64,000 nt of DNA from Verrucomicrobiota bacterium (lineage in GTDB: Bacteria; Verrucomicrobiota; Verrucomicrobiia; Chthoniobacterales; Terrimicrobiaceae), in contig JAFKMU010000060.1 in NCBI GenBank assembly GCA_017305195.1, forward strand, positions 17,026-81,025. Reading direction: 5' to 3'. The translations under genes and the position numbers were made by a program. Under the pieces are notes generated by a model. It did not search any database. It had not been told where the DNA came from and saw only the letters and a list, made by a program, of their open reading frames with translations. This document shows positions 9,614 through 18,704 of this stretch, one piece after another; within the stretch, counting starts at the first letter, position 1; the number at the start of each line of letters is the position of its first letter.

Positions 9614-11940
9614 GGCGAGGTGAGGGGGAGTGTGACGGAGACCGTGTGATGGGTTCCCGGTTCCGGCGGTTTGATAATGTGATCGGGGATTTCCACGCCG
9701 TCGAGCCGTGTTTCCATGCAGGAAACTCCGGCGAGGCGCTCGATGGTCACCTGAAAGGTTCCGCCCCGCCAGCGACGGGTGGCGTGGACTTTGTCCCACC
9801 CGGGCGGCAGTTGGGGATCGATGCGCAACCCCCCGGCTTCTGACCGGAGGCCGAAGAGGCAATCCACCACCGCGCGGTAGTACCAGGCGGCGGTTCCGGT
9901 ATTGGCCGAGCGCGTGCTTTGTCCTGCCTTGGCCCCGGCGGGAAGTCCGAAGTAGGAATTGGGAATATAAAGAGGCAACTGGCCGGAGCGGGTGACGGGA
10001 TTGGTCTCCGCTCCCGACAGAAGCATTCTCAATGTGCGGTAGGCATCGTCCGATCTCCGCGCCAGGTAAAGCGCGTAGGCGTAGAATGTCACCGCGTGGG
10101 AATAGACTGATCCATTCTCCAGCCGGCCAGGGGATTTCTGGGTGAGCTTGCCGATGTCGGTGCGCATGCGGGTATAGGCCGGGGCGAGCATCATCGGACC
10201 GGAGGGCGTCGCGAGATGCTGGTTGACGGCGTCAATGCAGGCGGCGGCCCGTTCGGGAGTGGCCGCACCGGAGATAATGGCCCAGCTCTGCGCGTTGAGG
10301 AAGATGCGCCCCTCGTCATCGTGATGAGAGCCAAAAGGCTGTCCGGCATCGGTGAAGCCGCGCGCGTACCATTCTCCGTCCCATGCGAGCGTGTTGATCG
10401 CGGTTCGAAGCGCATCGGCCTCCTTACGGAAGGCGGCAGCGCGAACGATGTCTCCGCATGAGTCGCACACGGGCGCCCATGTATCCAACGCAAAGGCCAG
10501 GGCCTCCGAGAGCCAGATGGACTCGCCCTTTTCTTCATGGCCCGCCATGTTCAGCGGATCATTCCAGTCGCCCTGCCCGATGCGGCACAGCCCGCGGGCG
10601 GTGCGGTCTGCGAGGAGCCATTCGAGGCCGCGACTGACATGATGATAGAGGGATGCCGTCGTCTCCGGCGCATCGGAGAAGGGGATCTGCTCTTCCAGGA
10701 TGCCGTGGTCTCCGGTTTCATTCAGGTAATACGTCAGCGCCGCCGGCCCCCAGGAGTTGATGTCCTTGTGCGGCACGGTATTGATTTTCAACTGGCTGGC
10801 ACCGGGCTCCAGCGGCATGCCGTGGGGCAGCCAGCCATCCTGTTTCTGGAAGGAGTAGAATTTCAGGAACCACTTGCGGCTGGAGACGGGATCGATCAGC
10901 GCTCCAGCCATGGAGTCCTGAAGGAGGTTGCGCCCTTGCGGCGCGGACATGAAACGCATCGCTCGTGCCAGCATGAGCGACCGGCGTGGCAGCCAGTGGT
11001 TGATAAAGGCGTCAAACTCCGCGTCCGGCGTCGCGACCTCCAGCGCGGCCGGGTATTCCCTGTATCGAGCCTCCGCCTTGGCGAGGGCGGCATCGATCCC
11101 GCCGGGAGCCAGATACTGGCGGGCGAGTGCGCGGCCGCTCTCCGGGCTCGCGGCGGGGCCGAAGATCAGCTGAACACGCTGCGTATCTCCGGGCGCGAGC
11201 AAATGGTTGAACTGGAGGATGGCCGCGGCCTCGGCTTCCGCATCGGCCCAGCGATCTGCCGTCGGCAGCTCGTCCTGGAGCAGCGCGTCGGGTCGCTCGG
11301 CTGTGCCATGCCCCACGAAATCCGCGATGCAAGACATCCACGCATCCGGTGCGGTATCTGAGGCGGCAAACAAGGTGTTTGCCCCATCGCGCAGCTTTTC
11401 GTAGTCCCGGTAATCCACATAATACGGGAAGAAGTCGAAGACCACGCCATGCCAGTCCGCCTCGTAGCGGGTATTGTTGCGCAGCCACGAGGGCTTTCCA
11501 AAGGGCAGATAGCTAAAAAGGGAGAGCGAGCGTGGGCGGGCCGAAATGTTCTGCACCTCCACGGTCCAGAGCTCCACCGGATCGTGCACCGGAACCACGG
11601 CGCGAACTGTGCAGCGAATCCCGCCAAGAGCGACGGTCCAGGCGATGTCGGACTTGCCTGCGGAAAACAGAAATTCATCCGGCTTGGCGCGGACAGGGCC
11701 CTGCGGCACAGACCAGATTTCGCCGGTTTCATTGTCGCGGAGATAAAAGGCCCGTTGGGGGAGGGAATACGGGGTGAAGTCCGGATTGAGCCAGCCCGAG
11801 GTCACCACCTGGCCGCGGTGATCGATTTGCAGGTAGAGACGGTCGTTCCAGAGATCGGCGTCTGCGGATCGCAGCAGAAAGGGGTCGCGGAGCTCCAGGC
11901 GGTCGCCCGACGAGGAGAAGCTGTAGGCAGGATGAGGCAT
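9610..11940 (-). CDS. GH94-type glycoside phosphorylase (cellobiose phosphorylase-like)
   Basis: A 776-residue protein with the GH94 layout: N-terminal beta-sandwich (to about 270), helical linker and an alpha6/alpha6 barrel. The barrel contains QDSMAGALIDP, NSWGPAALTYYLNETGD and GQGDWNDP, in which Asp461 corresponds to the catalytic acid of cellobiose and chitobiose phosphorylases. The family cleaves beta-linked disaccharides with phosphate to give sugar 1-phosphate, saving one ATP. Length is normal. It sits between the MFS transporter (29-bp gap) and the LamG-like gene (ATGA overlap), consistent with uptake of an oligosaccharide followed by cytosolic phosphorolysis. Substrate unknown; a hydrolase of the related GH36-like barrel group is possible. 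Confidence 0.78.
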   Translation of the reverse strand: MPHPAYSFSSSGDRLELRDPFLLRSADADLWNDRLYLQIDHRGQVVTSGWLNPDFTPYSLPQRAFYLRDNETGEIWSVPQGPVRAKPDEFLFSAGKSDIAWTVALGGIRCTVRAVVPVHDPVELWTVEVQNISARPRSLSLFSYLPFGKPSWLRNNTRYEADWHGVVFDFFPYYVDYRDYEKLRDGANTLFAASDTAPDAWMSCIADFVGHGTAERPDALLQDELPTADRWADAEAEAAAILQFNHLLAPGDTQRVQLIFGPAASPESGRALARQYLAPGGIDAALAKAEARYREYPAALEVATPDAEFDAFINHWLPRRSLMLARAMRFMSAPQGRNLLQDSMAGALIDPVSSRKWFLKFYSFQKQDGWLPHGMPLEPGASQLKINTVPHKDINSWGPAALTYYLNETGDHGILEEQIPFSDAPETTASLYHHVSRGLEWLLADRTARGLCRIGQGDWNDPLNMAGHEEKGESIWLSEALAFALDTWAPVCDSCGDIVRAAAFRKEADALRTAINTLAWDGEWYARGFTDAGQPFGSHHDDEGRIFLNAQSWAIISGAATPERAAACIDAVNQHLATPSGPMMLAPAYTRMRTDIGKLTQKSPGRLENGSVYSHAVTFYAYALYLARRSDDAYRTLRMLLSGAETNPVTRSGQLPLYIPNSYFGLPAGAKAGQSTRSANTGTAAWYYRAVVDCLFGLRSEAGGLRIDPQLPPGWDKVHATRRWRGGTFQVTIERLAGVSCMETRLDGVEIPDHIIKPPEPGTHHTVSVTLPLTSP

Positions 11941-11969
11941 GCGGGTGAGGATGGGTTTTGGGAAAGGAG

Positions 11970-13340
11970 TCAGCGGATCACGGGCTGGGGCGGCACGTAA
12001 TTCGACGGTCCGCCATGGGCTAGCCAGCCACGGATCACCAGGATCATCGGGATGACTGCCGCCCCGGCAAAAAGTGCGATCCAGAGCAGGGCCATGCGGT
12101 AGTCGTTATGAAAAAAATCGATGATGAATCCGATAAGCAGGTTGCCTCCGATCTGGCCCCCGCAGCCAAAGACATTCATCGCCCCAGAAAACTGGCCGAA
12201 TTTCTCCGAGGGAAACAGGAGCATCGCCACCGCCATGCTGGCCAGCAGCCAGGCCGAGGTCGGCAGGATGAACATGAGGGAGTAGGCAATATAATCGCCC
12301 TTGGTCTGCACCCAGAAGTACCCGGCCAGCGGACACAGGCTCAGGCCGACCAGCGCGCCCACGGCGACCTTTACCGGGGAGATGCGATCGCATAGCCAGC
12401 CGAGCGGGAAATAGACGATGGCCGACAGCGCAGCGGTGTAGGAAAAGATGCGCCCCATGCCATCCATGCTGATGCCGAGCGACTCCTTCATGAAGAGCGT
12501 GGTGAAGCTCGTGGCGCAGTTCGTCGCGACAATGACGAGCAGGAAGGTAAGAAGGAAGTTGCGGTACAGCGGAACCTGCAGGCACTCGCGGAAGTAGTCC
12601 GCATACAGCCGGAAGATGCCCTTGTGGGATGAACCGGCCTCCGGCGCAGGATAGGTGCCTTCCTTCACCTTGAAGCACATCAGCAAAAACACCACCAGGT
12701 AGAAGACTCCTATGGTGAGACAGATGATCCCGCGATGAGTCAGGAGATGAGGGAATACGTGCCAGAGGAAGATGACCGAGCTGACCGTGCCGACAATGCG
12801 GAACCAGGCGAGGAACCTCGCCATCACCTTGAGCGGCACCACGTCGCGGATCAGCCAGTTGTAGCCGTTTACCAGCACCATGTTGAAAAAGTGAAAGGTG
12901 ATGATCAGTGTGCTCAGGAGGCCGAGGATGAAAACTCCCCGGCTGATACCCCAGGGAAGGTGGATGGCAAAACGGTCGTGAATCCATCCCCCGATCTCAG
13001 GGGCGAAACCCACCAGGATGAGTGTTCCCACGACGATGGGTGTCACCACCAGCAGGAAAGGAATGCGCCGTCCGAGCCTGCTGCGGAAGTTGTCGCTCAT
13101 CTTGCTGATACCCGGCAGGAAGAGGACATTGACTAATCCCGCAAAGCTTCCCGTCATGATCCCGATCAGCGTATTGGATGCTTGCAGCTCCTTGAGATAG
13201 ATCGGGATGAATCGGAGGAAGATGGCCTCGAAGAAGTAAAAGGCAAAGTCGCCCCAGAGCAGCCAGCAGGAGAGGGTGAGCAGTCCCTGTCTGGTGTAGA
13301 TGAGACTGCCTGCTTGATAGGATGCGGGGGTGTTGGTCAT
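11970..13340 (-). CDS. MFS sugar transporter
   Basis: A 456-residue polytopic protein with about twelve hydrophobic helices. After the second helix it has the MFS signature region SKMSDNFRSRLGRRIPFLLV, close to the D-R-x-G-R-R-x-P loop of the glycoside-pentoside-hexuronide and SLC45-like sugar transporters; a second half begins near residue 220. It is expected to import a glycoside by cation symport across the inner membrane. ATG 13340 (MTNTPAS) is preferred; a GTG at 13367 would add nine residues. It lies between an oxidoreductase and a GH94-type enzyme on the same strand, which points to a disaccharide or small glycoside as substrate. Confidence 0.8.
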   Translation of the reverse strand: MTNTPASYQAGSLIYTRQGLLTLSCWLLWGDFAFYFFEAIFLRFIPIYLKELQASNTLIGIMTGSFAGLVNVLFLPGISKMSDNFRSRLGRRIPFLLVVTPIVVGTLILVGFAPEIGGWIHDRFAIHLPWGISRGVFILGLLSTLIITFHFFNMVLVNGYNWLIRDVVPLKVMARFLAWFRIVGTVSSVIFLWHVFPHLLTHRGIICLTIGVFYLVVFLLMCFKVKEGTYPAPEAGSSHKGIFRLYADYFRECLQVPLYRNFLLTFLLVIVATNCATSFTTLFMKESLGISMDGMGRIFSYTAALSAIVYFPLGWLCDRISPVKVAVGALVGLSLCPLAGYFWVQTKGDYIAYSLMFILPTSAWLLASMAVAMLLFPSEKFGQFSGAMNVFGCGGQIGGNLLIGFIIDFFHNDYRMALLWIALFAGAAVIPMILVIRGWLAHGGPSNYVPPQPVIR

Positions 13341-13376
13341 GCGATGAACGGGTGCGGGGTCGTGCACACCCGGGGC

Positions 13377-14546
13377 TTAGCGGCTGGCGGCGAATTCTGC
13401 TTCCAGGAGACGGTCGAGGAGTTCCGGGATGCCTGACCATTGCGATGCCGAGGCGAGTCTCTCGATCGCAAGGGCGGTCGGTCCATCCTCCACTGGGAGC
13501 TCGCGAGCGGCGAGGCGGAAAGCCTCCACGTGATGCATCGCCATCGCTGCGCTGCATCGGGGAGCATGACCGCCGTGAGTGTCGCGGATCACCTGTGACA
13601 GCATCCGGCTGCGGTTGGATTCCTCCGAGTCCAGCGCCCACTCGATCAGGGACTCTCCCCGCAGATCCGTGATGCGAGCATGATCCTCCTGCCGCCAGTG
13701 CAAGGTGCCATGGTCGCAGACAATCTCGATCTGCGGCTCCACTCGTTCCAGGGCGGCATGGGTGAGGACACAGCTTATTTCGATGCCTTCCTGGGTATTG
13801 AAGGAAACGCGCGCAGTGTCAAAGGTCTCGATGGGAAAGAAACGAAGGAGCCGACCCCGGACCGACGACACCAGGGCCATCCTGCCCGGCTCCCTTCCGG
13901 CGAAGTACAGGGCAAGGTTGATGAAATGCGCAAAGGCGTTGCAGAGCGGGGAATCAAATACTGGCCTCCCGTCGCAGTTCTCTTTCCCGGCCCAACGATT
14001 GCGGGTGTAGTAGCTGCGATCACGCGGCCAGCTGGCTACGATGCGGATCGCTCGCATTTGGCCAATGATGCCGTCGTCGAGCGCCTTTCTGATCTGGAGG
14101 ACCTGCGTCGCGTACATGTCCTGGAAACCCACCGAGATAGCCCGACCATGGATCGCGGCCTCGCGGATCATTTGCTGGCACTCCTCCACACTGCCCGCCA
14201 GGGGTTTCTCCACCAGGACGTGATGCCCGGCGCGAATGGCCGCGACAGTCATCGGGGCGTGCTGAAAGATGCTGGTGGGAATGATGCAAAGATTGCGCGT
14301 CGAGGGCTCTGTCGCCTCGAGCATCTCGCGATAGTCGGAAAAGATCCGGCACCCACGGCTTTCCAGAGCCCGGCAAGCCTCCTCTTCCTCCCCCCGGTTT
14401 ATGACTGTGGCCGCAACGAGGCGTCCCCCTGCGGGCTCAATGACCTGGAGCAAAGAGCGCAATACCGCTCTCGCATAACCGGATATGCCAATCAGGTGTA
14501 CGCTCACGGGCTCGGGGCGCGTGGCAGGCAGGTTCGTGACCTTCAT
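13377..14546 (-). CDS. Gfo/Idh/MocA family oxidoreductase
   Basis: A 389-residue protein with an N-terminal Rossmann fold (GISGYARAVL, residues 20-30) and the family motif VEKPLA (Lys114 as the presumed catalytic lysine), followed by the alpha/beta C-terminal domain. Members oxidise or reduce sugars, inositols or sugar derivatives with NAD(P). First structural gene of the LacI-associated minus-strand operon, 36 bases before the transporter. A cluster of TTTCCGGAAA-like sites begins about 40 bases upstream of its start, so it is the probable regulated operon head. Substrate not predictable. Confidence 0.82.
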   Translation of the reverse strand: MKVTNLPATRPEPVSVHLIGISGYARAVLRSLLQVIEPAGGRLVAATVINRGEEEEACRALESRGCRIFSDYREMLEATEPSTRNLCIIPTSIFQHAPMTVAAIRAGHHVLVEKPLAGSVEECQQMIREAAIHGRAISVGFQDMYATQVLQIRKALDDGIIGQMRAIRIVASWPRDRSYYTRNRWAGKENCDGRPVFDSPLCNAFAHFINLALYFAGREPGRMALVSSVRGRLLRFFPIETFDTARVSFNTQEGIEISCVLTHAALERVEPQIEIVCDHGTLHWRQEDHARITDLRGESLIEWALDSEESNRSRMLSQVIRDTHGGHAPRCSAAMAMHHVEAFRLAARELPVEDGPTALAIERLASASQWSGIPELLDRLLEAEFAASR

Positions 14547-14587
14547 TATTCCGATTCATCGGTCCTTGGTAATGAAAAGTCTAGAAG

Positions 14588-14630
14588 TTTTCGGAAATTT
14601 CCGGAAATTCACTCGGAAATATTCCGGGAA
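14588..14630. promoter_or_regulatory. tandem palindromic operator sites before the oxidoreductase operon
   Basis: TTTTCGGAAA (14588-14597) is followed directly by TTTCCGGAAA (14598-14607) and then by a looser pair CGGAAA/TTCCGGGAA (14614-14630). Spacing is close to one helical turn. The same motif recurs upstream of the neighbouring LacI gene (15815-15868), so these are inferred to be that regulator's operators. Confidence 0.6.
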
Positions 14631-14748
14631 ATACGAAATTCCACGCATGCGGTTTTCCAACGCCTCTCGTTTCCATGCAGTAGGCCTCGAGGAAGTGCGG
14701 CCTGCCTTTCTGTGGCTGTGACCAGGGCGGCGCAGTGCTGATTGCGAT

Positions 14749-15792
14749 CTAGCGGCAGGGCCCGGTGGACTCGCCGGGAGCGAACTTGCAGCGAACCAGT
14801 AGGGTGAGGTGCTCCTGATCGGGTTCTTCCTGGCGACTCAAAATTCGCTTGATGGCCAGTCGGGTCATTTCCTCGACATTCACGGCCACGCTGGTGACGA
14901 GGGGGGCGTTGATGGCGGGTCTCGGGTGACGATGGAATCCGACGACGGAGACGTCTTCCGGGATGCGGAGGCCTTGCTCGATGAGGGCGACCTCCAGGGC
15001 GTAGGCCACACCTTCGTCCGGGACGATCCAGGCGCTCACGCCGCTGCGCACCTGTTTGACGATGGCGTCGATATTCGTGCTGAAGTCCACCGGGAAGAGC
15101 GTGCCGTTGTCCTTGCGCAGAGCGATGCGGAAGGTGGCCTCGGGAATGATGGGGAGATTGGAGCCGATGAGGGCGTCGACGTAGGCGCCGTAGCGGGCGC
15201 GGGACCAGCTCAGGTCGGGGCAGAGACCGAAGAAGCCAATCCTCTTGTGCCCGAGCTTGCGCAGATGATCCACGAGGAGGGCGATGCCGCCGGATTCCTG
15301 GATGCCAATCGTATCTGCCGGTACGTCCGGGTAGGTGTGGACGAGGGAAACCGTGGGCAACTGCCGGGCGACCTGCTCGGCGATCTCAGTGGGCCAGCGA
15401 TAGATGAGGATCGCACCGGCGGCGAGGCCTTGTTTGAGGGCTACGGGGATCTTGTCCGGCTGGAGGAGATTGGCGGCATCGGTGGCCGGGCAGGAGTGGA
15501 AGTTCAGCGTGACGTTTTGCTCGATGGATGCCTGGCTGAGGCCGGTCATGTAGCCCCGGGGTGGCTCTTCGCCTGCGGTCAGAACGAGGATCTGCGCGGG
15601 ATTCGCGGGGTTTTTCCCCCGGGCCCGGCCGCCGGTTTCATATCCGAGAGCTTGCGCCTCCCGCAGGATGCGCTTGCGGGTCTTTGGGTGGATCTCGGGC
15701 GAGTTTCGCAATGCCCGGGAGACCGTGGAGACGGCGACTTGGGCGTTTTCGGCGATCTTGGCCAGCCCGATGGCGCGCTCATTGGATGACAT
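14749..15792 (-). CDS. LacI family transcriptional regulator
   Basis: A 347-residue repressor of ordinary LacI length. The N-terminal helix-turn-helix is clear (AKIAENAQVAVSTVSRALRN, about residues 11-30) and is followed by the hinge region and a periplasmic-binding-protein-like sugar sensor domain, with the typical RKLGHKRIGFFG segment. ATG 15792 is chosen because the helix-turn-helix then starts about ten residues in; the open frame upstream to 15948 runs through AT-rich operator DNA and is not expected to be translated. It lies 202 bases upstream of the oxidoreductase operon on the same strand and is divergent from the PEP-CTERM gene, with motif copies at both places. Confidence 0.88.
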   Translation of the reverse strand: MSSNERAIGLAKIAENAQVAVSTVSRALRNSPEIHPKTRKRILREAQALGYETGGRARGKNPANPAQILVLTAGEEPPRGYMTGLSQASIEQNVTLNFHSCPATDAANLLQPDKIPVALKQGLAAGAILIYRWPTEIAEQVARQLPTVSLVHTYPDVPADTIGIQESGGIALLVDHLRKLGHKRIGFFGLCPDLSWSRARYGAYVDALIGSNLPIIPEATFRIALRKDNGTLFPVDFSTNIDAIVKQVRSGVSAWIVPDEGVAYALEVALIEQGLRIPEDVSVVGFHRHPRPAINAPLVTSVAVNVEEMTRLAIKRILSRQEEPDQEHLTLLVRCKFAPGESTGPCR

Positions 15793-15814
15793 GCTCGAAA
15801 TATAGGGGGCAGGC

Positions 15815-15868
15815 TTCCGGAAATGCAAGTTCTCTCGATTTCGGAAAGTTTTCGGAAATTTCCGAAAA
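15815..15868. promoter_or_regulatory. operator array between lacI-type gene and PEP-CTERM gene
   Basis: Contains TTCCGGAAA (15815-15823), TTTCGGAAA (15838-15846) and a perfect 20-bp palindrome TTTTCGGAAATTTCCGAAAA (15849-15868). A TTGACG hexamer follows at 15873-15878 and TTTCCGG recurs at 15879-15885. The array is in the divergent intergenic region, so it can govern the regulator's own promoter and the PEP-CTERM cluster. Binding by the adjacent LacI protein is inference. Confidence 0.62.
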
Positions 15869-15946
15869 ATAATTTGACGTTTCCGGCAAGCAAGGAGTAC
15901 AGGTCTGGAAAGTTCCTCAACAAATCCCCCTCCACCTCTTACCGCC

Positions 15947-17419
15947 ATGAAATCTCGAAAAATCTACCTTCCTGCCCTGATCGCCGCTGCTGGTGTCTCC
16001 ATGCTCGGAGCTGAAAGCGCTGTGGCATCGGTCTTCGATGTCTCGACCGACAACACGACGGACAACTGGAATGCCTCCACGCGCTGGACGCTGACGTCCG
16101 GATCGGGGACAACTCCGGCGCTTACCGGCGTGGATTCGCTCTCTTTCGTGAACACGACGACAACGAACTCGATCGTTGCCCTTAACCTCGGAAGCGCCAC
16201 GCTCTCCTCGGTCACCTTCGGCACCGCCGACGCAGGCACTGATGTTTCACGCCAGATTTCCTTCCGAGGGAGCGGAACCGTCGCGCGTTCCTTTGCGACC
16301 ACCGGAGACATGATCAAGTACGACTCCGGCACGCTGGCATTCTACTCGGTGAGCGCCTCCGGCACCCTGGCGGTTTCCGTAGGCGGCAACCTTCAGGTCA
16401 ACGCTGGGACCGTAAATTTCGGCCGTGATACATCCAACAATATCGTAAGTCTTTCCGTGGCCGGGACGACGACGATCTCCGGCGGCACGGTCAACATCCG
16501 CTCCTCTACCGACTCGACCTTTGGCGCGGTATCGATGGCAGGTGGTGCGTTCAATCTCGCCTATCTCTCCGGCATCAGCGCGCGGACGATCAGCGTGGCC
16601 AGCCTGGAGGGCAATGGCGGCACCATTGGCCAGACGACGACAGGCACAGGATACGTCACGACGCTGGCGATCACAGGCAGCGCGACTAAGGAATACTCCG
16701 GCACGATCAGCAACGGTACGGGCACGAGCAGCATTGCGGTGACAAAATCTGGCGCAGGCGTGCAGACGCTCTCCGGCAGCAACACCTATGCCTCGGGAAC
16801 GACCGTGAGCGCAGGCACCCTGCTGGTGAACAATACGACCGGCAGCGGCTTGGGAACCGGCGATGTTGCCGTCAATGGCGGTACGCTGGGCGGTACGGGA
16901 AGCTTCACTGGCAAGGTGACGGTGAATGACGGCGGCACCATGGCTCCCGGCGCAGGCATAGAATCCCTCGGAGCAGGTGGCGTGACTTTCACCGGCGGCG
17001 CCTTTGCCTTCGAGCTGAACACGAGCGGTTCGCCGACGGCAGACCTGCTCTATGCGACGAGCAACTCGGCCGCCCTCTCCATCGCCAACGGAGCCACGAC
17101 CCTGTCCCTGACCGACCTGGGAGCCAATGTCGCCCTGGCGGCTGGCACCAAGCTCACGCTCATCAGCTATACGGCGGCAGGCGGCTGGAATGGCGGAGTT
17201 TTCACGGGATACGCCGACGGCAGCACCTTTACCCTCGGCGGCAACACCTGGACGATTGACTACGATGACACCTCCGCTGGAACCAACTACAGCGCCAACG
17301 CGACGAGCCTCGGAGATCGTTTTGTCACGATCACCACGGTGCCCGAGCCATCGACCTGGGCGTTGCTCCTCGGTGGAGTGGCGGGAATGATCTGGATTCG
17401 TGCTCGTCGTCGTAAATAG
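15947..17419 (+). CDS. PEP-CTERM sorted, autotransporter-type beta-strand repeat protein
   Basis: A 490-residue secreted protein. A signal peptide (about 1-26, ending ESAVA) is followed by Gly/Thr/Ser-rich beta-helix repeats, including the autotransporter-associated strand unit KSGAGVQTLSGSNTYASGTT near residue 270, and by a C-terminal sorting signal at 465-490: VPEPSTWALL, a hydrophobic helix and the basic tail RARRRK. PEP-CTERM signals are recognised by exosortase, which anchors or releases proteins at the outer surface; no exosortase gene is in this window. First gene of a plus-strand run of surface genes. The operator array upstream suggests control by the adjacent LacI protein. Confidence 0.85.
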   Translation: MKSRKIYLPALIAAAGVSMLGAESAVASVFDVSTDNTTDNWNASTRWTLTSGSGTTPALTGVDSLSFVNTTTTNSIVALNLGSATLSSVTFGTADAGTDVSRQISFRGSGTVARSFATTGDMIKYDSGTLAFYSVSASGTLAVSVGGNLQVNAGTVNFGRDTSNNIVSLSVAGTTTISGGTVNIRSSTDSTFGAVSMAGGAFNLAYLSGISARTISVASLEGNGGTIGQTTTGTGYVTTLAITGSATKEYSGTISNGTGTSSIAVTKSGAGVQTLSGSNTYASGTTVSAGTLLVNNTTGSGLGTGDVAVNGGTLGGTGSFTGKVTVNDGGTMAPGAGIESLGAGGVTFTGGAFAFELNTSGSPTADLLYATSNSAALSIANGATTLSLTDLGANVALAAGTKLTLISYTAAGGWNGGVFTGYADGSTFTLGGNTWTIDYDDTSAGTNYSANATSLGDRFVTITTVPEPSTWALLLGGVAGMIWIRARRRK

Positions 17420-17444
17420 GCTCAGGTATTAGTCTAAGGAACCT

Positions 17445-17942
17445 ATGAAACGCGCGCTCTGTGCTCTCTCCCTCCTGGGGCTCGTAGCCTATGCCTATAG
17501 CAACGACAGCCACGGAGAGGAAATCCTTCAGAATGGCAGCTTTGAAAACGGCCTGACCGGCTGGAAGGCCCCAACCTCTGGTATCGCGCTCCGCAACGAT
17601 GCGGGGAGCGCTGCCTCTGGAGAGGCCTATGTGGTGGCGACCATATCGGAGGGACATACATTGAACCTCATCCAGCCTCTCGGCAAACTCGAGGGCGGGC
17701 AGAAGTATCTCGTAAGCCTCAAGGCACGAAACAACTCCTCCTCGGATGCGAGGCTAATCATTAGAAACCTCCTCAACGGCAAATATCTTAACTCTGGCAC
17801 GATCGATGCCGGGGACAACTGGACCCCGCTGGAGACCACCTTCACCGCGCCGGCGGATGGCAGTCCCGTCAGTCTTGAGATCAGTTTCCGCGCCGCAGGC
17901 TCTTGTGAGATCGATGATGTCCAGGTGACTCGGCTGAAGTAG
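17445..17942 (+). CDS. secreted carbohydrate-binding module-like protein
   Basis: A 165-residue protein with a signal peptide (about 1-25) and a single beta-sandwich. It opens with ILQNGSFENGLTGWKAP and ends with GSCEIDDVQVTRL, the beginning and end typical of CBM4/9-like and other galactose-binding-like jelly rolls. It has no catalytic domain. AAGGA lies four bases before the ATG. It is 25 bases after the PEP-CTERM gene and ahead of a pseudopilin and a beta-helix protein, so it is likely part of one secreted glycan-binding unit. Binding target unknown. Confidence 0.65.
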   Translation: MKRALCALSLLGLVAYAYSNDSHGEEILQNGSFENGLTGWKAPTSGIALRNDAGSAASGEAYVVATISEGHTLNLIQPLGKLEGGQKYLVSLKARNNSSSDARLIIRNLLNGKYLNSGTIDAGDNWTPLETTFTAPADGSPVSLEISFRAAGSCEIDDVQVTRLK

Positions 17943-17999
17943 CTCCCGCACGCGCCGTGTTTCCTGCCAGGGAGCCCGGCGCATCCCAGATGTCTCCGC

Positions 18000-18704
18000 A
18001 TGCCCCCCGACATGATGCCGCACAAAGTCAAAAGCCCGCGACGTACAGCCGCAGGTTTCACGCTCGTGGAAATGCTGATCACCGTGGCGATCGTTGGTAC
18101 GCTTGCCGCAGTGCTGATCCCGAGCCTGCGGGGGGCGATCACCCGGGCCCAGGGTGTCAAGTGCCTGAGCAACCAGCAGACCTGGATCAAGGCGCTGCAC
18201 CTGTATCTTTCCGATAACAATAACCAGATGCCCGTCTCGGTCTATACCGTCGGCTCCTCGGTTGATGCGACGGACGCGCTTTATCCCTACACGGGCAAGA
18301 CCAGCAAGACGGAGGCGTGGAAGACTTTGTTTTGCCCATCGCGCAAAATGAATGCCAGCGGATCGTCGCAGACCTCGGTATGGGGGACGTTTGGCTTCAA
18401 TTCGTTTGCCTCCGGCATGTCGGCCGCAGCGATCCCGGAGAAGAGCAAGCTGATCTACATCACGGACGCGACTGACGGATCGCGCTGGGCCAGCTTTTCG
18501 ATCCTCACGGGCACTGGATCCAAATCCTATGCGCAGGGGGTGCCTCGGCCCCACAGCCGCATGGTCAATGTGACCTACCTCGATGGCCACAGTACGCCGG
18601 TGCTGGTGAGCCAGCTGACCTGGGCGGATTTCACCAAGGGTACGCCCAATTATTTCAATACCTACGACACTCGTCCCATCAGCAGTTCGCAATACGACCA
18701 ATGA
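18000..18704 (+). CDS. prepilin-like protein with H-X9-DG motif
   Basis: A 234-residue pseudopilin. The leader ends in GFTLVEML with the conserved Glu at +5, then a hydrophobic helix. Near the C-terminus PHSRMVNVTYLDGH has His, nine residues, then Asp-Gly, the H-X9-DG signature of a pseudopilin family abundant in Planctomycetes and Verrucomicrobia. It is probably processed by prepilin peptidase and may serve as a modified type II secretion component. It overlaps the beta-helix gene by ATGA, implying that the two are made together and perhaps that the pseudopilin helps export or display the beta-helix protein; that link is inference. Alternative ATG codons lie 12 and 15 bases downstream of the chosen start. 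Confidence 0.85.
   Translation: MPPDMMPHKVKSPRRTAAGFTLVEMLITVAIVGTLAAVLIPSLRGAITRAQGVKCLSNQQTWIKALHLYLSDNNNQMPVSVYTVGSSVDATDALYPYTGKTSKTEAWKTLFCPSRKMNASGSSQTSVWGTFGFNSFASGMSAAAIPEKSKLIYITDATDGSRWASFSILTGTGSKSYAQGVPRPHSRMVNVTYLDGHSTPVLVSQLTWADFTKGTPNYFNTYDTRPISSSQYDQ

Noticed and set aside
8885..9862. Longer form of the LamG-like protein starting at 9862
   Set aside because: The first 83 residues overlap the GH94-type gene and are Arg/His-rich; ATGA overlap at 9613 is the natural start.
10537..11361. 274-residue ORF on plus opposite the GH94-type gene
   Set aside because: Mirror frame of a well-supported enzyme.
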